Notes under the pieces: generated by a model
The model's database searches: none
The model's input: the letters and a program-made list of their open reading frames with translations, nothing else
Told to the model about the DNA's origin: nothing
Source of the DNA: JAWKRB01 sp041389885
GTDB taxonomy: Bacteria; Myxococcota_A; Polyangia; Polyangiales; Ga0077539
Assembly (NCBI GenBank): GCA_041389885.1
Contig: JAWKRB010000005.1
Span: forward strand, 1-64,000
Direction: 5' to 3'
DNA: 64,000 nucleotides
Position numbers and translations under genes: made by a program
Part shown: one piece after another, positions 45,682-56,764 of the stretch
Numbering within the stretch: position 1 is the stretch's first letter
Layout: every line of letters begins with the position of its first letter

Positions 45682-47208
45682 ATGTCCAGAGGGTTGGTTG
45701 CATCCATCGCTCTCTCTCTCCTCGCGACCGCGTGCGGAGAGACCGGCTCTTCAACGGGTGATGCCTCCGCGGCGATCGATCGCCAGGAGACCGCTCCCCT
45801 TGCGGACACGGTCGCCGTCGACGCGCCCGATGTCCCTGTCTCGCAGCGCGATGTCATCGTCGCGGACGTGCCCGCGGGGATGGACGTGACCGACGCGCCC
45901 GCGGTGACCGACGCGCCCGACGTGCCCGCGGTGATCGACGTCGTCGACGCGCCCGCGGTGACCGACGCGCCCGCGGTGATCGACGTCGTCGATGCGCCCG
46001 CGGTGACCGACGCGCCCGACGTACCCGCGGTGATCGACGTACCCGCGGTGATCGACGTGCCCGCGACGCCCGACATCGTCGACGCGGGACCTCCCGCGTG
46101 TGAGGCGGGCGCCACGCGCTGCGGCGACGCATGCGTCGATCTCGCCACGAGCAACGCCCACTGCGGCGCCTGCGGACGGATCTGCTGCGCGGGACTGCGG
46201 TGCAATCAGGGGCGCTGCGACCCCTTCGACTGCCCGCCGGGGTGGAGCCCGTGCCCCGCGCCCGCGATGCCGGGGCGGACCTGCGGCTACGACCGCGGAT
46301 GCAACGACCTCCGCGTCGACCCGAACCACTGCGGCGCGTGCGGAATCGTCTGCGGCACAGGCGAATCCTGCCTCGATGGGCGCTGCCTGGGCAGGACCGC
46401 CGACGGCTCCTTCGTGCCCCAGGTGGCCCCCGGCGCCGCGGGCGCGATGGAGGTCGTCGCCACGGGCCTGGGCGGCGTGCAGGGCCTGCTGCTCTCGCCC
46501 GACGCGCGCACGCTCTACGCGAGCGCCACGGGCCTCGGGGTGATCTGGCGACTGCCGCTCGGCAACCTCCCCGCGACCCCCGAGCGCTGGGCCGAGTCCC
46601 TCGTCGGCCCCTCGGGCATGACCTTCGACGCCGCGGGCCGCGTCGTGGTGGCCGAGCGCGAGGGCAACCGGGTGACCCGCATCGAGCTCAACGGAGACGG
46701 CAGCGCGGGCGTGCGCACCACGCTCCCCGTGAGCTTTCAAGGGCCCTGGGGGGTGCTCTCCGACAGCGACGGCGGACTGCTGGTCTCCAACGAGTTCGGC
46801 AACACGGTCGACCGGGTCGACGCGATGGGGGCGGTGACCCGCGGGGTGATCCCGATGTTCCCCGCGCCGCTCGACCTGCGCCGCGACCTCGCGGGCAACC
46901 TCTACGTCGGCGACTACGGCTCGCCGCTCACCAGCGGGCTCCACGTCTTCGTCTACGACCGCAGCCTCACCCGCACCCGCACCCTCGCCGGGATGAGCGG
47001 CCCCATTGGCATCGCCCTCGACCGCGGCGGCGACGTCTACGTCGCGAACTACCGCGCGAACAACGTCGTGCGCGTGTCGCCCACGGGCGCGTCGTCGGTG
47101 TACGCCACGGGGCTCTCGGGCCCGCACGCCCTCGCCTTCGACCCCGACGGCAGACTCTACGTCGCCGACTACGGAAACAGCCGCGTCGTGCGCTTTCGCC
47201 GCCCCTGA
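45682..47208 (+). CDS. NHL/SMP-30-type beta-propeller lipoprotein with Cys repeats
   Basis: ATG 45682 gives 508 aa (GTG 45679 also possible). The signal SIALSLLATACGET has a lipobox. A linker of about 110 residues is built of AVTDAPDVPAVIDV-type units. Two cysteine modules follow (CGDACVDL...HCGACGRIC, CGTGESC), then a propeller of about 260 residues with NHL-like strands (GLLLSPDARTLYASA, MTFDAAGRVVVAEREGNRV, PIGIALDRGGDVYVANYRAN, ALAFDPDGRLYVADYGNSRV). It combines three modules seen separately in other lipoproteins of the window. It is probably surface-exposed. No catalytic function is evident. Confidence 0.83.
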   Translation: MSRGLVASIALSLLATACGETGSSTGDASAAIDRQETAPLADTVAVDAPDVPVSQRDVIVADVPAGMDVTDAPAVTDAPDVPAVIDVVDAPAVTDAPAVIDVVDAPAVTDAPDVPAVIDVPAVIDVPATPDIVDAGPPACEAGATRCGDACVDLATSNAHCGACGRICCAGLRCNQGRCDPFDCPPGWSPCPAPAMPGRTCGYDRGCNDLRVDPNHCGACGIVCGTGESCLDGRCLGRTADGSFVPQVAPGAAGAMEVVATGLGGVQGLLLSPDARTLYASATGLGVIWRLPLGNLPATPERWAESLVGPSGMTFDAAGRVVVAEREGNRVTRIELNGDGSAGVRTTLPVSFQGPWGVLSDSDGGLLVSNEFGNTVDRVDAMGAVTRGVIPMFPAPLDLRRDLAGNLYVGDYGSPLTSGLHVFVYDRSLTRTRTLAGMSGPIGIALDRGGDVYVANYRANNVVRVSPTGASSVYATGLSGPHALAFDPDGRLYVADYGNSRVVRFRRP

Positions 47209-47215
47209 GCGCGCC

Positions 47216-48234
47216 TCAGGGCGTGGTGACGTCGAAGGTGAGCTGGTAGCTGAACTCGCCCGCGGGCTCCGTCGTCGCCGAGAGCGTCACGAAGTACTCC
47301 CCCGCCGTCGCCGCCGCGGGGAGCGTGAGCGCCGGGCACTCGGCGCTGCGCGTGAGCGTCGCCTCGGGGATCGCCGTGGGCGCGCTCGTGCGGTCGTCTC
47401 CCGTCGGCGTGTCGGCGCGGCTGAGGGCCAGCGAGAGACCCGCGGGGCACGCGCCGCTTCGGGCCTGGAGCGTCGCCGTGAGCCCCTCGCCGGCGGCCAG
47501 GCGAAGCTGAAACATGTCCTGGTCGCAGCCGCCCAGGGTGCCCAGCACGGGGAACGCGCGCGCGCCGCCGCTGGGGCGCACCACGATCGCGTTGGTGTAG
47601 TCGTCGTTCGCGACGCCCGTCTCGGAGCTCATGGGCGCGTCGAGGACCTTCTGGCACCGCTCGCAGCGCACCCCCGCCTGCGGGCGCATGTCGTCGCAGG
47701 CCTCGCCGTGCTGCACCACGCCGTCGCCGCACACCTGGTTCACCGCGGTGAGCGTGTAGCGCGCGCCCCCGCGGAGCCTGCTGTCGATGCCGATGAGGTG
47801 AACCCCGTCGTTCACCGGGCGGAAGGAGAAATGCTCGCCGCGGCCCGCGCCGCACAGGTCGGCGGAGGCCGCCGGGCTGCACTGGAGCGTCGTGCAGGTC
47901 GGGAGGATGTACAGCGCCGGGTCGGCCTCGGGGTTCAGCACGTCGACGTGAAAGTGCCACGTCTCGCCGCGGCGCATCTGCGCGCTGAAGAAGCCCTCGT
48001 TGCCGGGGAGGTCGTGGCCCACGCAGGCGGCGAACTCCCGGTACTGGTCGCCCATCGTCGTGGTGTCGATCGTCTGGAGCTGCTGCGTCGCCACCGGCAG
48101 ACGCGGGATCGCCGCGGGGTCTTCGCAGCGCTCCGCGAGCGTCAGCGCGCCCGAGGTCTGGTAGAGCGTCGGGTCGAACACGTCGCACGATCCCAGCAGG
48201 GTCAGCGAGGCGAGGCACAGCGCGCGGCGTGAGG

Positions 48235-48238
<4 letters not shown>
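47216..48238 (-). CDS. lipoprotein with Myxococcus cysteine-rich motif
   Basis: ATG 48238 gives 340 aa: signal ALCLASLTLLGSCDVF (lipobox LGSC), a beta-rich domain (about 60-190, TWHFHVDVLNPEADPALYIL resembling a PPC-type fold), the motif QVCGDGVVQHGEACDD (about 180), then a second PPC-like domain (about 215-340, ending FSYQLTFDVTTP). The ATG overlaps the likely kinase stop (ATGA at 48235-48238). The frame also runs open from the kinase start, giving an apparent 857-codon fusion, but the joining stretch is Arg-rich noise and an internal lipoprotein signal would be senseless. Function unknown. Confidence 0.78.
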
Positions 48239-49789
<1,551 letters not shown>

Positions 49790-49820
49790 GTCACACGTCG
49801 TCGTGGGCCCGAAGGATCCA

Positions 49821-50798
49821 TCAAAACGACCCTACCACCCCGAGGGAGGCCCCACCAGGGAGCGGCGCGGCCAGCGCGGTGACCCGGGCCGCGCGCGCCC
49901 CCCGCCACTCGGTGAACCCCGCCGTGAGCGCGGTCGCCGCCGCGAGGGTCGCGGTGGTCGCGAGCAGCGCGTTGGTGCGGGTCTGCAGCCCGACGCCGTC
50001 GAGGTACCGCTGCTCCGTGGGCTGCGCGACGTAGGTGTCTCGCGCGCTGAGGGTGTCGACGCCGGACCAGAGCAACGTTCCCCCCGTCACCGCCGTCGCG
50101 CCGAGGAGCACGCCGAAGACCCAGGGCGAGAGCGGGCGCGCCGCGGGCGGCGGCGCTTCGACCGCGGGGGGCGGCGCGACCGGCGTGGGGGTCGGCGCTG
50201 CGACCGCGGGGGGCGGCTCGGGCGCGGGCTCGGGCGCGGGGGTCGGCGCGGGCTCGGGCGGCGCCTCGAGGATCAGCGTCACCTGCGCGCCCGCGGTCGC
50301 CTCGACGGGGGAGCTGCGGCTGCGGCCTGGTCCCCAGGAGGCCTCGAGGGTGCGCGATCCGGGGTCGACGAAGACCTCGTGGGCCTCCGAGGAGCCGCTC
50401 GAGAGCGCGCCGCCGTCGAGGAGGAGCGTGCAGGAGGGCGTGCAGCGCAGGGAGATCCGCGTGAGTCGGGGCGCCAGCGCGTCGAGCACCTCGGCGGCGA
50501 GCTGCGCGCTCTGCGGGTCGGAGGCGTCGCGGGCGCGGGCGCGCAGGGCGAGGGTCGCGGCGCGGGCGAGGTGCTGGGCGGCCTGGCGGTTGCGGATCGC
50601 GCTGCGCAGCGCCGGGGCCGAGGGCGCCGCGGCGTCGGCGAGCTCGAACATCTCCGCGGCGCGGGGGAAGTCCTGGGTGAGCTGCGCGCGCTGGCCCTCT
50701 TGAAAGGCCGCGGCGGCGGCGGCGACGTCGCCCGCGGGCTGCGCCAGCGCGGCGCGGGCGGAGAGCACGATGGCGAGGGTGAGGGGGGCGCGGCGCAT
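49821..50798 (-). CDS. secreted/membrane TPR-PEGA-like protein
   Basis: ATG 50798 gives 325 aa: signal peptide (APLTLAIVLSARAALAQ), a helical TPR-like part (AFQEGQRAQLTQDFPRAAEM, about 30-100), a PEGA-like beta domain (ISLRCTPSCTLLLDGGALSS, about 115-180), a Pro/Ala/Glu-rich linker (about 181-222), a membrane span (WVFGVLLGATAVTGGTLLW) and a further hydrophobic stretch (LLATTATLAAATALTAG). It ends 31 nt before the kinase start, so it is likely in the same operon and may be a partner or substrate. The same module order occurs at 55553 after another kinase. Confidence 0.72.
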   Translation of the reverse strand: MRRAPLTLAIVLSARAALAQPAGDVAAAAAAFQEGQRAQLTQDFPRAAEMFELADAAAPSAPALRSAIRNRQAAQHLARAATLALRARARDASDPQSAQLAAEVLDALAPRLTRISLRCTPSCTLLLDGGALSSGSSEAHEVFVDPGSRTLEASWGPGRSRSSPVEATAGAQVTLILEAPPEPAPTPAPEPAPEPPPAVAAPTPTPVAPPPAVEAPPPAARPLSPWVFGVLLGATAVTGGTLLWSGVDTLSARDTYVAQPTEQRYLDGVGLQTRTNALLATTATLAAATALTAGFTEWRGARAARVTALAAPLPGGASLGVVGSF

Positions 50799-50853
50799 GG
50801 AGCCCCAGAGAGTACACGACCGCGGCGCCGCGCTTGGAACATCGCGCGGCGAG

Positions 50854-52662
50854 CTACGCGGGCTCGACCTCGGCGGCGGGCTCCTCGGGCGCGGCGGCGG
50901 CCACGTCGAGGTCGACGTGAAAGCTCGAGCCCGACCCGAGGGTGCTCTCGACGCTCACCGACGCCCCCATGGCCTCGGCGAGGTGCTTCACGATCGCGAG
51001 CCCCAGCCCGGTGCCCCCCACGGCGCGGGAGCGCGACGAGTCGATGCGGTAGAAGCGCTCGAAGAGCCGCGGGAGGTGCCGCGCCTCGATGCCCGGCCCG
51101 GAGTCGCTCACCGTGAGCCGCACGCCCTCTGCCCGCGTCGCCGCGCGCACGGTCACCGCCGCCCCCGCGCCGCTGTACTTGATCGCGTTGTCGATGAGGT
51201 TCACCAGCACCTGCTCGAGCCCCTTGCGGTCGGCCATCACCCGCGGGAGCGCTGGGAGGCTCGCGGTGAGGGCGGTGCCCCGGCGCTCGGCGGAGAGGGC
51301 CGTGAGCTCGAGGGCGTGGCGCACCTCGACGGCGAGGTCGAGGGGCGTGAGGGTCATCTTGAACCCGCGAGACTCGAGGCGGGAGAGCTCGAGGAGGTCC
51401 TCGACGAGGTGGTGGAGGCGCTCGGCGTGGCGGTCGACGATGTGGGTGAATTCCTCTGCGGTCTCGGGCTTGTTCAGCGCGCCGAGGAGCAGGGTCTCGG
51501 CCGCCGCGCGGATCGCCGCCACGGGGGTGCGCAGCTCGTGCGAGACGTTGGCCACGAAGTCTCGGCGCATGCTCTCCAGCCGCCGCAGCTCGGTGACGTC
51601 GGTGAGCACGGCGACGAATCCCGTGGGCGGCGCGTCGACGGGGGTGACCCGGACCATCACCCGCCGCGGCCCCGCGCTGTCGAAGGCGATCTCTTGCGAG
51701 CGCGGCTCCCCGTCGCTCCTCGCGGCCTCGAAGAGCGCGTGGAGGTCGGCGTTGCCGAGGGCGACGATGGGGGTCTTTCCCAGCGCCTCGCGCCCCACAA
51801 GAAAGACCTCTCGCGCGGCGCGGTTCACCAGCGCGATGGCGCCCGTGTGGTCGGTGACCAGCACCCCCTCGACCATGGCCTCGAGGATCGCGCCCAGGCG
51901 GTCGCGCTCCATGCCCAGCGAGCGCAGCGACGCGGCGAGGTCGTCGGCGAGGGCGTCGAGGGCCTCGGCGAGGGCGCCCACCTCGTCGCCGTGGCGCAGC
52001 CGCGTGCGCACCGAGAGGTCCTTCACCATCGCGCGGGCCGTGAGGGTGAGCCGCTGCAAGGGCCGCGAGGCCAGGTACGACGCCAGCGCGCTCATCGCCG
52101 CCGCGAGGAACACCCCCACGAGCGCGCCCATCGCCGTGAGCCGCCGGATGTCCTCCGTGGCCTGCTGCGCGAGGGCCGGCGACACCGCGAGGCGAATCAC
52201 CCAGGCGCCCCCCGGCCCCTCGACGCGGGACGCGGCGTAGAGCTGCGCGCGGTCGAGGGTGTCGCTGCGGCGCATGGCGATGCCCTGCCCGTCGCGCATC
52301 GCGGCGCGCACCTCGGGGCGGTCGCCGTGGGGCTCCATCGCGGGGACGTCCGCGGGGCGCACCTCGGAGTCTGCGCGCACCACCCCGTCGGGCCCGATGA
52401 GCGTGAGCCGCCCCTCGGCGCCCCGGGCGAGGGCGCGGAGCAGGGCGTCGCTGCGCTCCCACGACGCCCCGGCGCGCACGGCCTCGCCCGCGAGGCGCGC
52501 GTCCTTCAAGAGCTCGGTGTGGGCGAACTCGTTGAGCCGGCGCTCGAGGGCGCCGGAGATGAACCACTGCGCCCCGGCGAGCCCCACCACGACGAGGGCG
52601 ACCGAGAGCGCGAAGAGCCGCGCGCGCAGCCCCCAGGACCTCGGCGACCACCAGCGCGTCAC
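50854..52662 (-). CDS. membrane sensor histidine kinase (PhoR-like)
   Basis: GTG 52662 gives 602 aa. Two membrane spans (about residues 13-33, LFALSVALVVVGLAGAQWFI, and about 170-192) flank a periplasmic sensor part. Then come HAMP, a PAS domain (LGAILEAMVEGVLVTDHTGA) and HisKA with VSHELRTPVAAIR (phospho-His). The HATPase has VNLIDNAIKYSG (N box), DSGPGIEARHLPRLF (G1) and GGTGLGLAIVKHLAE (G2). No response regulator is encoded in the window. The start overlaps the stop of the NicO-type transporter by 4 nt (GTGA), a strong hint that it senses something linked to that metal exporter. Confidence 0.9.
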   Translation of the reverse strand: MTRWWSPRSWGLRARLFALSVALVVVGLAGAQWFISGALERRLNEFAHTELLKDARLAGEAVRAGASWERSDALLRALARGAEGRLTLIGPDGVVRADSEVRPADVPAMEPHGDRPEVRAAMRDGQGIAMRRSDTLDRAQLYAASRVEGPGGAWVIRLAVSPALAQQATEDIRRLTAMGALVGVFLAAAMSALASYLASRPLQRLTLTARAMVKDLSVRTRLRHGDEVGALAEALDALADDLAASLRSLGMERDRLGAILEAMVEGVLVTDHTGAIALVNRAAREVFLVGREALGKTPIVALGNADLHALFEAARSDGEPRSQEIAFDSAGPRRVMVRVTPVDAPPTGFVAVLTDVTELRRLESMRRDFVANVSHELRTPVAAIRAAAETLLLGALNKPETAEEFTHIVDRHAERLHHLVEDLLELSRLESRGFKMTLTPLDLAVEVRHALELTALSAERRGTALTASLPALPRVMADRKGLEQVLVNLIDNAIKYSGAGAAVTVRAATRAEGVRLTVSDSGPGIEARHLPRLFERFYRIDSSRSRAVGGTGLGLAIVKHLAEAMGASVSVESTLGSGSSFHVDLDVAAAAPEEPAAEVEPA

Positions 52663-54071
52663 GGCAGCAGCGCCTTCGCGACGATCACCGCGCCGAGGCA
52701 GAGCACCGCGCAGGACGAGAGCACCGCCAGGGCGCGCAGGGCGCGTCCGTCGCCGGGCATGCGGTCGAACCACCGCCGCGCGAGCACGAAGAGCAGCCCG
52801 ACCCCCGAGAGCACCGCCGCGAGCCCGAGCGAGAAGGCCACCAGCAGCGCGAGCCCGAAGCCCACCCTGCGCATCGAGATCGCCGCCAGCAGCACCACCC
52901 GCGCCCCCGGGCACGGGACCATCCCCCCGCTCACGCCCATCGCGAGGATCGCGCGGGTGGTGAGCGCCGGGGCCCCTGGCCGCGCCTCGGGCGTGACCCC
53001 GACGCGCTCGGGAGCCTTGGCGCGCAAGGCTCTGAGCCTACCCGGGAGCTGCGACGCCGCCACGCCCATCACCATCGCGCCGGACATCAGCTCCAGCGCG
53101 CGCAGCACCTTGTCGCTCCCGACGCGCCGCTCGATGACCAGCGCGAGGGCGCCCAGCGCGAAGACCGACGCGGTGTGCGTCACGGTGATCGCCGCGCCGA
53201 GGGTCACGGCGTCGCGGGCGCGCCCTCGCGACCCGAGGAGCCACGCGCCCACGAGGGCCTTTCCGTGGCCCGGCGCGAGGGCGTGCCCCGCCCCGAGGGC
53301 GAAGGCCAGCGCCAGGGCGAAGAGCGCGAAGCCCGGCGAGCGCGCGGGGTCTCGCAGCAGCGCCACGAGCCGCGCGCCGTCGCTCGCGCCGGGACGTCGC
53401 CCCGCGCTGGCCGAGAGCCCCGTCGCCGCGTCGCCGCCGGCCGCGTCGGTGCGGGCGAAGGTGAACGTCGCCGCGTCGTCGCGGGGGGCGCGGTCGAGGG
53501 CGCGGGTGGGGTAGTCGAGGGACGCGCCGGCGCGGAGGCGGTCGGCGGGGAGCGACGACGACGTGAGCCGCGCCGCGGGGGAGGACGCGGCGGCGAGCTC
53601 GCGCCAGCCGTTGCGGTCGCGGAAGCGGGTGTCTTCGACGCGCACGGTGAGGGTGGGCGCCTCGTCGCGCGGGGGCAGCGGCGCGCGGAATTCCACGGCG
53701 ACGCGGAGGGTCGAGAGCCCGTTCTGTCCGGGCGGGGCCTCGAGGCGACGGAAGGTCACGCGCAGGGCCGCGGGGCGGCCGTTCACCTGGGCGCGGAGCT
53801 CGCGCGTGGCGTCGGGCACGAAGCGGTCGAGCCAGGCGTCGCGCTCGGCGGGGAGCACGCGGCCGTCGTGGTCCGCGTCGAGGCGCTCGATCTCGGTCCA
53901 CGCGGGGATCTCGGCGAGGTCGACGAGGTAGTCGACCTCGAGCTCCGCGGGGTGAACGCGCACGCCGACGTAGCGGTTCACCGAGGCCATGCCGAGGGGG
54001 TGCGCGCCGCCGGTCGCGCCGCGCGCGATCACGGCGAGGGCGAGGGCGGCGCTGAGGGCGAGGCTGCGCAC
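52659..54071 (-). CDS. NicO/RcnA-type nickel/cobalt transporter with N-terminal extracytoplasmic domain
   Basis: ATG 54071 gives 470 aa. A signal-like segment (residues 1-22) is followed by a 200-residue beta-rich domain (VGVRVHPAELEVDYLVDLAE, then an EF-hand-like LDADHDGRVLPAERDAW). The C-terminal 250 residues form six membrane spans with the NicO motif GAGHALAPGHGKALVGAWL and AITVTHTASVFALG. These histidine motifs mark RcnA/NicO nickel-cobalt exporters. It is followed directly by an overlapping histidine kinase gene. The metal is inferred from the family. The DxDxDG-like loop could bind calcium. Confidence 0.83.
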   Translation of the reverse strand: MRSLALSAALALAVIARGATGGAHPLGMASVNRYVGVRVHPAELEVDYLVDLAEIPAWTEIERLDADHDGRVLPAERDAWLDRFVPDATRELRAQVNGRPAALRVTFRRLEAPPGQNGLSTLRVAVEFRAPLPPRDEAPTLTVRVEDTRFRDRNGWRELAAASSPAARLTSSSLPADRLRAGASLDYPTRALDRAPRDDAATFTFARTDAAGGDAATGLSASAGRRPGASDGARLVALLRDPARSPGFALFALALAFALGAGHALAPGHGKALVGAWLLGSRGRARDAVTLGAAITVTHTASVFALGALALVIERRVGSDKVLRALELMSGAMVMGVAASQLPGRLRALRAKAPERVGVTPEARPGAPALTTRAILAMGVSGGMVPCPGARVVLLAAISMRRVGFGLALLVAFSLGLAAVLSGVGLLFVLARRWFDRMPGDGRALRALAVLSSCAVLCLGAVIVAKALLP

Positions 54072-54119
54072 GGGCGGAGCATCGCAGAGATCGCGCGGCG
54101 GGCGTAGCCGGGGCGTTGC

Positions 54120-54147
54120 TTGACCTCCCCCAAGCGATCGCTACGAT
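54120..54147 (+). promoter_or_regulatory. candidate promoter of the second Ser/Thr kinase
   Basis: TTGACC (54120-54125) and TACGAT (54142-54147) are 16 nt apart, 55 nt before GTG 54202. It is one of the better sigma-70-like matches in the window. Confidence 0.45.
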
Positions 54148-54201
54148 GTCCGATGGGCAACGAGGACGAGCGCTGATCGAGCATCGCTGGCTGCCGGCTC
54201 T

Positions 54202-55650
54202 GTGTTGGACGACTACCGCGTCCTTCGCTGCATCGGGGTCGGGGGCATGGGGAGCGTGTACGAGGCCGAGCACATGGGCCTCGGGCGCCGCGTCGCGCTC
54301 AAGACCCTGAACCCGGAGTACGCCCAGGACGAGGACGTGCGCGGGCGCTTTCTGCGTGAGGGCGTGGCGGTCGCGCGGGTGCGTCACCCGAACATCGTCG
54401 GGGTCTCCCACGTCGGCACCGCCGACGGGATCACGTACCTCGTGATGGACCTCCTCGAGGGCGAAGACCTCGCCGACCGCCTGGAGCGCGTGGGCGCGAT
54501 GCCGTCGGAGCAGGCGGTGTCGATCGTGCTCGCGGTCGCGTCGGCCATCGAGGCCGCGCACGAGGCCGGGGTGATTCACCGCGACCTCAAGCCGGCCAAC
54601 GTGTTCCTCGAGCGAACGCGGCGCGAGGAGGTGCCGCGGGTGCTCGACTTCGGCATCTCGAAGCTCACCGACCGCGTGGGCGACACCACGCGCTCGGTGG
54701 CCCTGCTCGGGTCGCCGCACTACATGTCCCCGGAGCAGGCCCGCAGCAGCAAGAGCGTCGACTGGCGCACCGATCAGTACGCCATCGGCGTGATGCTCTT
54801 CGAGTGCCTCACGGGTCGTCGGCCCTTTCGCGGCGAGACCATCTTCGAGCTGGTCTACGCGATCACCAGCACCGATCCGCCGTCGCCCGCGTCCCTCGTG
54901 ACGATGCCGAGCGGCCTGGAGCACGTCGTGCTCCGCGCGATGGCCAGGGACGCCGACGCTCGCTTCGCGTCCATGCGCGACCTCGCGATGGCGCTCATCC
55001 CCTTCGCGCCGCAAGACTCCCAGCGGCGCTGGCAGCAGGAGTTCTCCGCCAACGCGCCGGACGTGCGCTCGGGCTCGTTCGAGGTCGACAAGCACGCGTT
55101 CATCGACACCCTCGCCTCGGCGAACCGCGAGGTCCCCGTGGCCCAGACGCGCTCGGGGGCGGCGCCGGTCAAGCGCTTCGCGACCGCGGCGGCGATCGGC
55201 GCGGCGGCGCTCCTTGTGGGGGGGGTGCTCGTGATGCGCGGGTCTGACGCGCCCCGCGCCGCGGCGAGGCCGCCCGAGAGGGTTCCAGCGCTTGAGAGGG
55301 TCCCAGCGCCCGCGCCGCCCGCGGTGGCCGTGGCGCCCGCGGTGGCCGCGCCGCCCGCGGTGGCCGTGGCGCCCGCGGTGGCAGACGCGGGTGCGCCCGT
55401 GGTGGCCGCGCCCGCGGTGAGGCCGAGGGCCGAGGCGCCGCGCGCGCGCCGCTCGCACCGCCGCGCGCACTCGGACGAGGCGCCTTCGACGCGCGCGTTG
55501 ACGCTACCGAGGAGGACGATTTTCGTGTTCGTTGACAGAGCGAGGTCTGACTGTGAATCGCGCTTGCTTGGGTCTCCCGGTCTCTCTCCTCAGCGCGCTC
55601 CTTCTGGCCGCGCCGGCCGCGACCGCGCAGCCCGCGGCGACGCAGGCTGA
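54202..55650 (+). CDS. eukaryote-like Ser/Thr protein kinase with membrane span
   Basis: GTG 54202 opens LDDYRVLRCIGVGGMGSVYE and the frame runs 482 codons. Kinase motifs are complete: P-loop GVGGMGSVYEAEH, VALKTLNPE, IHRDLKPANVFLE, LDFGISKL and YMSPEQARS. One membrane span (FATAAAIGAAALLVGGVLVM, about 330-350) and a Pro/Ala/Val tail follow. The frame ends at 55650, overlapping the next gene by 98 nt. In another frame the tail reads AFDARVDATEEDDFRVR with a stop at 55533-55535, so a frameshift in the tail is likely and the true end is 55535. The N-terminus may also lack a few residues because of an upstream frame change. Confidence 0.83.
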   Translation: MLDDYRVLRCIGVGGMGSVYEAEHMGLGRRVALKTLNPEYAQDEDVRGRFLREGVAVARVRHPNIVGVSHVGTADGITYLVMDLLEGEDLADRLERVGAMPSEQAVSIVLAVASAIEAAHEAGVIHRDLKPANVFLERTRREEVPRVLDFGISKLTDRVGDTTRSVALLGSPHYMSPEQARSSKSVDWRTDQYAIGVMLFECLTGRRPFRGETIFELVYAITSTDPPSPASLVTMPSGLEHVVLRAMARDADARFASMRDLAMALIPFAPQDSQRRWQQEFSANAPDVRSGSFEVDKHAFIDTLASANREVPVAQTRSGAAPVKRFATAAAIGAAALLVGGVLVMRGSDAPRAAARPPERVPALERVPAPAPPAVAVAPAVAAPPAVAVAPAVADAGAPVVAAPAVRPRAEAPRARRSHRRAHSDEAPSTRALTLPRRTIFVFVDRARSDCESRLLGSPGLSPQRAPSGRAGRDRAARGDAG

Positions 55651-56614
55651 CGCCGCCTTCGCCGAGGCCGACCGCCTGGAGCGCGCGGCCCTCGAGAGCT
55701 GGGACGCGGAGCGCCCCGCCGAGGCCCTCCCGCTGCTTGAGCGCGCGGTGCTGGGCGCGCACCGCCCGCGCACCCTCGCGCAGCTCGGGCTGCTGGAGGC
55801 GCGGCTCGGGCGCTGGGTGCGGGCCGAGGAGCACGTCGTGCAGGCCCTCGGCGCCCCTGACGCGTGGGTGCGCGCGAACCGCGAGCGCATCGAGCGCGCG
55901 CTGCTGCGCATTCGCTCGCGCGTCGCCTCGCTGGAGATCGAGTGCGATCAGGTCGGCGCGACGGTGTGGATCGGCAACGAGCAGGTGGCCACCCTGCCGC
56001 TCGCGCGCCCTCTGCGAATTCCCGTCGGTACGACCCCGGTGGAGGTGCGCGCGCCCGGCTTTCGCACCGTCATTCGCCAGGTGACGGCCGACGCAGGGAC
56101 CACCGCCCGAGAGCGGGTCTCCCTCGTCGCTGACGTCACCGCGCCCGTCACCGCGCCCGTCACCGCGCCCGTCACCGCGCCCGTCACCGCGCCCGTCACC
56201 GCGCCCGTCACCGCGCCCGTCACCGCGCCCGTCACCGCGCCCGTCACCGCGCCCGCGGGCATGTCGACGGGGCGGGTGGTCGCCTGGGTGAGCCTCGGGG
56301 CTGGCGTCCTCTCGCTCATCGGCGGCGGCGTCGCCTTGGGCTACAGCCTGACGGCGTCGGCGAACTTCGACGACCCGGCCAACAACTGCCGCCCGACGCC
56401 GGGGTCGTTGCCGGCGGTGAGCTGCGGCGATTATCTGACGATCGAAGGAGATGCGTCCGTCGCCACGGGGGTGCTCCTGGGCAGCGCGGCGCTCTTCGGG
56501 GGGGTGGCGGCGGTGCTCTTCGCGACGAGCGGGTCCTCGACGAGGAGCGCGACGGCGTGGCGCTGCGGTCCAGGGCCGGGCACGGCAGGGGTCTCGTGCG
56601 GCACGGCGTTCTGA
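55553..56614 (+). CDS. signal-peptide TPR/PEGA-like protein with TAPV repeats
   Basis: GTG 55553 follows GAGG (8 nt spacing) and gives 353 aa (TTG 55532 is also possible). A signal peptide (LGLPVSLLSALLLAAPAATAQ) precedes a helical repeat region (ALPLLERAVLGAHRPRTLAQ, about 45-115). A PEGA-like domain (SLEIECDQVGATVWIGNEQV, about 125-190, with TPVEVRAPGFRTV) follows, then ten TAPV repeats, and a membrane segment (VVAWVSLGAGVLSLIGGGVA) with a second hydrophobic region. It lies directly after the kinase gene and is probably its partner. The same arrangement is seen at 49821-50798 with the other kinase. Confidence 0.78.
   Translation: MNRACLGLPVSLLSALLLAAPAATAQPAATQADAAFAEADRLERAALESWDAERPAEALPLLERAVLGAHRPRTLAQLGLLEARLGRWVRAEEHVVQALGAPDAWVRANRERIERALLRIRSRVASLEIECDQVGATVWIGNEQVATLPLARPLRIPVGTTPVEVRAPGFRTVIRQVTADAGTTARERVSLVADVTAPVTAPVTAPVTAPVTAPVTAPVTAPVTAPVTAPVTAPAGMSTGRVVAWVSLGAGVLSLIGGGVALGYSLTASANFDDPANNCRPTPGSLPAVSCGDYLTIEGDASVATGVLLGSAALFGGVAAVLFATSGSSTRSATAWRCGPGPGTAGVSCGTAF
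56135..56254 (+). repeat. ten perfect 12-bp tandem repeats
   Basis: GTCACCGCGCCC repeats ten times without error and encodes VTAP units in the linker of the PEGA-like protein. The perfect identity points to recent slippage. Copy-number change keeps the frame. Confidence 0.95.
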
Positions 56615-56764
56615 CCGGGCGCCGCGGCCTCCCGCCACGGCTCAGCCCGGAACGGACGTGAAAGGGGTGACCTCGAAAGGGATCGCCTGGGCGCCCCCTC
56701 GACCGGCCCTCGGGGGGGGATGGAGAGGTCGCGCTCGCCGCGGCGGTGGTAGCCTCCGCGCACC

